DNA of 64,000 bases from Planotetraspora phitsanulokensis (GTDB lineage: Bacteria; Actinomycetota; Actinomycetes; Streptosporangiales; Streptosporangiaceae), in NCBI RefSeq assembly GCF_016863295.1, contig NZ_BOOP01000015.1:62001-126000 (forward strand), written 5' to 3'. Below, one piece after another: positions 60,259 through 64,000 of the stretch. The position numbers and the translations under genes are program-made. The notes below the pieces were generated by a model that made no database searches, was not told where the DNA came from, and saw nothing but the letters and a program-made list of their open reading frames with translations. Each line of letters begins with the position of its first letter. Position 1 is the stretch's first letter.

Positions 60259-61575
60259 TCAGTGGGCCCGGCCACGGCGCAGCAGGCGCCGGGGGCGCGA
60301 CTGGGCGGGCCTGCTCTCGGTCCGGAGCCACAGGTTCACGCACACTCCGCCGAGCGCCGAAGGCTCGATCCTGACGTTGCCCCCGGTCGACTCGGCGAGG
60401 CGGCGGACGATGTCGAGACCCAGGCCGGTCGAGCCGGCGCCGCTGTGCCCGCGCCGCAAGGCGCCCTGCGGGTCGGCGATCCCGGGCCCCGCGTCCGCCA
60501 CCAGGATGCCGACCATTCCGCTGCCCTGGTGGAGGGTGACGCGGAACCCCGCCCGCTGCGGCGTGTGCCGGAAGACGTTGCCGAGGATCGCGTCGACCGC
60601 CGCCCCGAGGTCCGCCGCGGCCACCGGCACCCTGCTCGGCACGTCCGCCCCGACCAGTTCCCAGCTGCGTTCCTGGTCCTCGGCCAGTGCCGACCAGAAG
60701 GCGAGCCGCTCCCGCAGCACTTCGGCCGCGTCGCATCCGCTCTGAATCGGCCGGGTCGGCCGGCGGGCGGCCTCGATGATCTCGTCGACGGCCCGTTCCA
60801 GCCGGTCGATGGCGAGCCTGCTCTGCTCCGCCTCCGGGCCGTCGCCCCCGACGTTGAGCCGCAGCGCCGTCAGGGGCGTGCGCAGCCGGTGGGACAGGTC
60901 TGCCGCCATCTCCCGCTCGGCCGACAGGAGCCCGGCCACCTGGTCGGCCATCGTGTTGAACGCCCTGCCGAGCGCGACCAGTTCCGGCGGCCCGTCCGGC
61001 GTGACGCGTACGGACAGGTCACCGGAGCCGAGGGACGCCGCCGCGTCGCCCAGCCGCCGGGCCGACCGCACCACGCGGGCCGCGAGCCGGTCGCCGACCG
61101 CCACAGAACCCGCGACCAGGGCGACGGCGACGCCGGTCAGCGCGGTCCACGACGTCGCCACGCCCCGCGTCACGTCCTTGTCCGGCGCGTAGGCCTCGAT
61201 GACGACCCGGCGTCCGCCGGCGAGGGCGACGGGTTTGAGCAGCGCGTATCCGCCGGGCACCGGGACCGTCCTCGGCCGCTCGCCCGCCCCCGCGACCTCT
61301 CCCGCCGCGACCCGGGAGAAGCCGACGGTCCTGCCGCCGGACAGGTGCACGGCGAGCCGTTCCGCACCGGCCGGCGTGCTGGCCAGCGCCCTCTGCAGCG
61401 CCTCGGCGTCGTCGGTGACCACAAGTGCGGGGACGATCGCGGCGGCCTGCCGTTCGGCCTCGGCGATGGCTCGGGTCTCCGCGATCTCCTTGACCGCCAT
61501 GGCGAGCGGGATGAGGAACGCCAACGCGACCATCGCGGTCACGGCCACCGCCACGAGGGCGATGCTCCGCCTCAC
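60259..61575 (-). CDS. Two-component sensor histidine kinase
   Basis: The 438-residue membrane kinase has a first helix at residues 4-25 and a second at about 145-165 that enclose an extracellular sensor. A HAMP domain (ARVVRSARRLGDAAASLGSGD) is followed by the H-box MAADLSHRLRTPLTALRL with the phosphorylated His near residue 226. The ATPase part has AILGNVFRHTP, VADAGPGIADP and GSTGLGLDIVRRLAE. GTG 61573-61575 lies ten bases after the regulator gene. The signal is unknown. Confidence 0.92.
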   Translation of the reverse strand: MRRSIALVAVAVTAMVALAFLIPLAMAVKEIAETRAIAEAERQAAAIVPALVVTDDAEALQRALASTPAGAERLAVHLSGGRTVGFSRVAAGEVAGAGERPRTVPVPGGYALLKPVALAGGRRVVIEAYAPDKDVTRGVATSWTALTGVAVALVAGSVAVGDRLAARVVRSARRLGDAAASLGSGDLSVRVTPDGPPELVALGRAFNTMADQVAGLLSAEREMAADLSHRLRTPLTALRLNVGGDGPEAEQSRLAIDRLERAVDEIIEAARRPTRPIQSGCDAAEVLRERLAFWSALAEDQERSWELVGADVPSRVPVAAADLGAAVDAILGNVFRHTPQRAGFRVTLHQGSGMVGILVADAGPGIADPQGALRRGHSGAGSTGLGLDIVRRLAESTGGNVRIEPSALGGVCVNLWLRTESRPAQSRPRRLLRRGRAH

Positions 61576-61585
61576 CTCCGGCCCC

Positions 61586-62275
61586 TCACTCCGGGTCCGC
61601 GGGCGGCGGGCTGAGCCGTACCCCGACTCCGCGGACCGTGTGCAGGTAACGCGGCCGTGACGCGCTCTCGCCGAGTTTGCGCCGCAGCCAGGACAGGTGG
61701 ACGTCGATCGTCTGGTCGTCTCCGTAGGACTGCCGCCACACCTCGGCGAGCAGTTCCTTCCTCGACACCACCCGGCCGGGCCGGGCGCACAGGTAGGCCA
61801 GCAGGTCGAACTCCCGCCGGGTGAGGTCGAGGGGAGCTCCGTCCAGGCCCGCCTCCCGCCGGTCGGAGTCGACGGTGAGACCTCCGACGCGGATGACGGC
61901 CGGCGAGGAGCCCGGCCTGGCCCGCCGCAGCACCGCCTCGAGCCGGGCGTTGAGGTGGTCGCCGGAGAAGGGCTTGACCAGGTAGTCGTCGGCCCCGTCC
62001 CGGAGCAGCCGCACGATCTCGGCCTCGTCGTCACGGGCCGTCGCCACGATGACCGGCACGTCCGAGACGGCCCGGAGCATCTTGAGCGCCTCGGCCCCGT
62101 CGAGGTCGGGCAGCCCCAGATCGAGGATCACCACGTCGGGCGCGGAGTGGGCGATCTCCCGCAGGGCGTCCAGCGCACGGCCCGCGCTGCGGACCGCATG
62201 GCTGCGACCAGTCAGGTCGCGAATGATCGCGGAACGGACGAACTCATCGTCCTCCACCAGCAGAACGGTCGCCAT
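61586..62275 (-). CDS. OmpR/PhoB family response regulator
   Basis: The 229-residue protein has a receiver domain with LLVEDDEF, the phosphorylated Asp52 in VVILDLGLPDLDG, Thr/Ala at TARDD and Lys101 in YLVKPFSG. The C-terminal winged helix is LTRREFDLLAYLCARPGRVV...VDVHLSWLRRKLGE-like, ending YLHTVRGVGVRL. It is the first gene of the pair with the kinase. It is divergent from the anchored protein at 62424, a possible target. Confidence 0.95.
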   Translation of the reverse strand: MATVLLVEDDEFVRSAIIRDLTGRSHAVRSAGRALDALREIAHSAPDVVILDLGLPDLDGAEALKMLRAVSDVPVIVATARDDEAEIVRLLRDGADDYLVKPFSGDHLNARLEAVLRRARPGSSPAVIRVGGLTVDSDRREAGLDGAPLDLTRREFDLLAYLCARPGRVVSRKELLAEVWRQSYGDDQTIDVHLSWLRRKLGESASRPRYLHTVRGVGVRLSPPPADPE

Positions 62276-62408
62276 GGGCCAGAAACGTACACGTCTCCGA
62301 GGTAATCACGTCCGTTTTCGTCTGCCCGATATCTGTTTTGTCCAGTTATTTCGCTTGTCAGACGCTGATGATGGCGAATATCCCCCTCTCGGAATGAACA
62401 GGTGCCGC

Positions 62409-62414
62409 TAGAGT
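62409..62414 (+). promoter_or_regulatory. Putative -10 box (TAGAGT) for the anchored-protein gene
   Basis: TAGAGT ends nine bases before the ATG at 62424, with no Shine-Dalgarno between, so the message may be leaderless. The same box with similar spacing precedes ung. Confidence 0.4.
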
Positions 62415-62423
62415 GAGCGCCCG

Positions 62424-62951
62424 ATGAAACGGGCCCTCGGTTACCTGCTCGCCTGGTGCGGGGCGACCGCGCTCGCCGTCGGCATCTCCTGGCTCGGCGT
62501 GCGCGACGTGCTTCGCAACACGGTCATGGACGAACCGCCGCTCGCTCCGGTCGTGGCCGAGGAGGTGGGCGGCACCTCGCGCCCCATGCCCTCCGCCGTG
62601 CGCTCCTCACCGGCCGAGCGGCCCGCCACGCCGCGTCCCTCCTCTTCCGCCGTACGGCGTCCGCCTTCGCCCTCACCGCACGTCTCCGCTCACCCCAGCC
62701 CCAGGTCGAGCCCGAAGAGTCAGGCGGACGAGACCTTGCGGACGTTCACGCTCAAGGGCGGCCGGGCGACCATCGCGGTCACCGCCCACGACTGCCGGAT
62801 GGTGACCGCGACGCCCAACGACGGCTACCGGCTCGGGGTGTGGGAGACCTCGACCTGGATCCGCGTCGCGTTCCTCCAGGAGCCCCACGAGTCGTCGGCG
62901 TTCTGCACCTGGAACGGCACGCCGCCCCGGCTCGAGACGTACGAGAACTGA
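62424..62951 (+). CDS. Membrane-anchored or secreted protein of unknown function
   Basis: The 175-residue protein has an N-terminal hydrophobic helix (LLAWCGATALAVGISWLGV), an extracellular linker of about 70 residues rich in Pro/Ser/Arg, and a small C-terminal domain from TFTLKGGRATIAVTAHDCRM to the end, with two Cys (DC..., FCTWNG) that could form a disulfide. I recognise no family. It is divergent from the response regulator and may be regulated by it. Confidence 0.75.
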   Translation: MKRALGYLLAWCGATALAVGISWLGVRDVLRNTVMDEPPLAPVVAEEVGGTSRPMPSAVRSSPAERPATPRPSSSAVRRPPSPSPHVSAHPSPRSSPKSQADETLRTFTLKGGRATIAVTAHDCRMVTATPNDGYRLGVWETSTWIRVAFLQEPHESSAFCTWNGTPPRLETYEN

Positions 62952-63055
62952 CCTCGGAAAACGGCGCCTGGACGCCCTCGACCGGGTCGGAGTCGCGCTC
63001 GCCTGAGCGTGATTTCCCGGTGCCCTCAGAAAAAGTTCCGTCAGGATGTAGAGGA

Positions 63056-63082
63056 CGTCGAGCCGTGCTTCGACCTACCGGT
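63056..63082 (+). promoter_or_regulatory. Candidate ECF promoter ahead of the YciI gene
   Basis: CGTCGA (63056-63061) and CGGT (63079-63082) are 17 bases apart, close to the TGTCGA / CGA-TC pattern described for ECF42-type sigma factors, which usually control their DGPF/YciI neighbour. GTCGA and TCGAC also form an inverted repeat here. This is a weak match. Confidence 0.3.
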
Positions 63083-63086
63083 GGAA

Positions 63087-63102
63087 GCGCCCTCGAGGGC
63101 GC
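63087..63102. promoter_or_regulatory. Perfect 16-bp palindrome upstream of the YciI gene
   Basis: GCGCCCTCGAGGGCGC is fully self-complementary, followed by a TTGGCCAA palindrome, and lies just ahead of the ribosome site of the gene at 63124. It could be a regulator site or an RNA stem. Confidence 0.45.
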
Positions 63103-63123
63103 CTTGGCCAAAGGAGACCGCAC

Positions 63124-63522
63124 GTGAAGTACATGATGCTCATGCAGTTCGGCCCGCTGTCCGGCCTCCCGCCGATGGACACCTGGCCGGCGGAGGACGT
63201 CAGCGCCCACATCCAGTTCATGCACGACACGAACAAGACGCTCACCGAAGCCGGAGAGTTCGTGGACGCGCAGGGGCTGGCCGATCCCGGACAGGCCAAG
63301 ATCGTGCGCGCCGGCGCCGACGGCAAGCCGGTGATCACCGACGGCGTGTTCCCGGAGACGAAGGAGTTCCTGGTCGGCTACTGGATCATCGACGTGGAGA
63401 GCCCCGAGCGGGCCGTCGAACTCGCCGCGTACGTCTCGGCGGCGCCTGGGCCCGGGGGCAGACCGTTGAACATGCCGATCGAGGTCCGCCAGGTGATGTC
63501 CGTCGAGACCGGAGAGCTCTGA
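63124..63522 (+). CDS. YciI/DGPF-domain protein
   Basis: The 132-residue dimeric alpha/beta protein of the YCII superfamily starts MKYMMLMQFGPLSG and has the DGPF-like segment TDGVFPETKEFLVGYWIIDV and ending MPIEVRQVMS. Such proteins are regular neighbours and targets of ECF42-type sigma factors, as here; their chemistry is unknown. GGAG lies nine bases ahead of the GTG. The stop codon overlaps the start of the sigma gene. Confidence 0.9.
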   Translation: MKYMMLMQFGPLSGLPPMDTWPAEDVSAHIQFMHDTNKTLTEAGEFVDAQGLADPGQAKIVRAGADGKPVITDGVFPETKEFLVGYWIIDVESPERAVELAAYVSAAPGPGGRPLNMPIEVRQVMSVETGEL

Positions 63523-64000
63523 CCCTGGACGAGACCGCCATCGACGGCCTGCTGCGCGAACTTGTGCCGCAGGTCGTCGGCGTGCTCACCCGGCGCTTCG
63601 GCGACTTCGACGCGGCCGAGGACGCCGTCCAGGAGTCCCTGATCGACGCCGCCGCCCAGTGGCCGGAGCAGGGCGTGCCCGCCAACCCACGGGGCTGGCT
63701 CATCCAGGTCGCCTACCGCCGCATGATCGAGCAGGTGCGCAACGAGCAGTCGCGGCGCCGCAGGGAAGAGCTCGTGGCCGCCCAGGAGCCGGCGGGCGAG
63801 CGGACGGCACCGGCGGCGGACGACGCACTCGAACGGGAACGGGACGACACGCTGACCACGCTGTTCCTGTGCTGCCATCCGGCGCTCAGCCCGGCCTCGG
63901 CCATCGCTCTCACGCTGCGTTCCGTCGGCGGTCTCACGACGGCGGAGATCGCCCGGGCGTTCATGGTGCCCGAGGCGACGATGGCGCAACGGATCAGCCG
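63519..64000 (+). CDS. ECF42-like RNA polymerase sigma factor, N-terminal part (cut by window end)
   Basis: About 160 residues are visible. Region 2 reads RRFGDFDAAEDAVQESLIDA, then NPRGWLIQVAYRRMIEQVR and SRRRREEL. Region 4 starts LTTLFLCCHPALSPASAIAL and continues LRSVGGLTTAEIARAFMVPEATMAQRISR. The wording and the YciI neighbour point to the ECF42 group, which carries a C-terminal TPR-like extension, not seen here. No ATG, GTG or TTG fits the N-terminus; CTG at 63519 (CTGA overlap with the YciI stop) or CTG 63525 is the likely start. Confidence 0.85.
   Translation, partial: MTLDETAIDGLLRELVPQVVGVLTRRFGDFDAAEDAVQESLIDAAAQWPEQGVPANPRGWLIQVAYRRMIEQVRNEQSRRRREELVAAQEPAGERTAPAADDALERERDDTLTTLFLCCHPALSPASAIALTLRSVGGLTTAEIARAFMVPEATMAQRIS

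Overview
The window comes from the chromosome of a high-GC actinomycete. Start codons are often GTG and sometimes TTG, ribosome sites are GGAGG-like, and several genes look leaderless behind TANNNT -10 boxes. The backbone from lysA down to the cobalamin adenosyltransferase (read right to left, 34.4 to 2.0 kb) follows the order known from Mycobacterium tuberculosis Rv1293-Rv1314: lysA, hom, thrC, thrB, rho, rpmE, prfA, prmC, tsaC/sua5, wecA-like, atpI, atpBEFHAGDC, DUF2550, PduO-type adenosyltransferase. Trehalose genes, an NrtL-type ArgS relative and many two-component and ECF elements suggest Streptomyces-like or, more likely, Streptosporangiales relatives. That placement is inference.

Layout: 1-2.0 kb holds the end of an ABC-2 exporter and a TetR gene with a long operator. 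At 2.07-3.0 kb is the adenosyltransferase, followed by a remarkable 330-bp imperfect inverted repeat at a convergent gene junction. The complete F1Fo ATP synthase operon fills 3.0-11.3 kb. At 11.4-24.1 kb are the WecA/Rfe-type sugar phosphate transferase, a glyA, two proteins of unknown function (one with a KPGDA/KPGDS repeat tract), tsaC, prmC, prfA, rpmE, rho, thrB and thrC. A four-gene surface-glycan module (24.9-31.6 kb: acyltransferase-SGNH plus three GT2-like proteins) is wedged between thrC and hom. At 31.7-35.2 kb are hom, lysA and an ArgS-like anticodon-binding protein.

At 35.5-46.1 kb are trehalose synthase (treS), a MacB/FtsX-type ABC pair with a PadR regulator, and a sugar ABC importer with two binding lipoproteins, two permeases and no ATPase of its own. 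At 46.4-48.1 kb are ung, a small acidic His-rich protein and a MOSC protein. At 48.1-53.1 kb a four-gene set carries a MoxR-type AAA+ ATPase, a metallopeptidase-like/vWA protein and two uncharacterised partners, with a palindromic pair of DnaA boxes inside it. At 53.2-60.0 kb are a GNAT protein and treZ-treY-glgX, the trehalose-from-glycogen route. At 60.3-64 kb are a two-component system, a secreted or anchored protein, and an ECF42-like sigma factor with its YciI/DGPF partner, cut by the window edge.

Functional links: TreS (maltose-trehalose interconversion), TreX/GlgX, TreY and TreZ (glycogen to trehalose) and an alpha-glucoside-type importer form a trehalose/alpha-glucan region. The strongest candidates for undescribed biology are the MoxR/vWA four-gene set, the long inverted repeat, the permease with an inserted extracellular domain, and the glycan module that splits the threonine genes.
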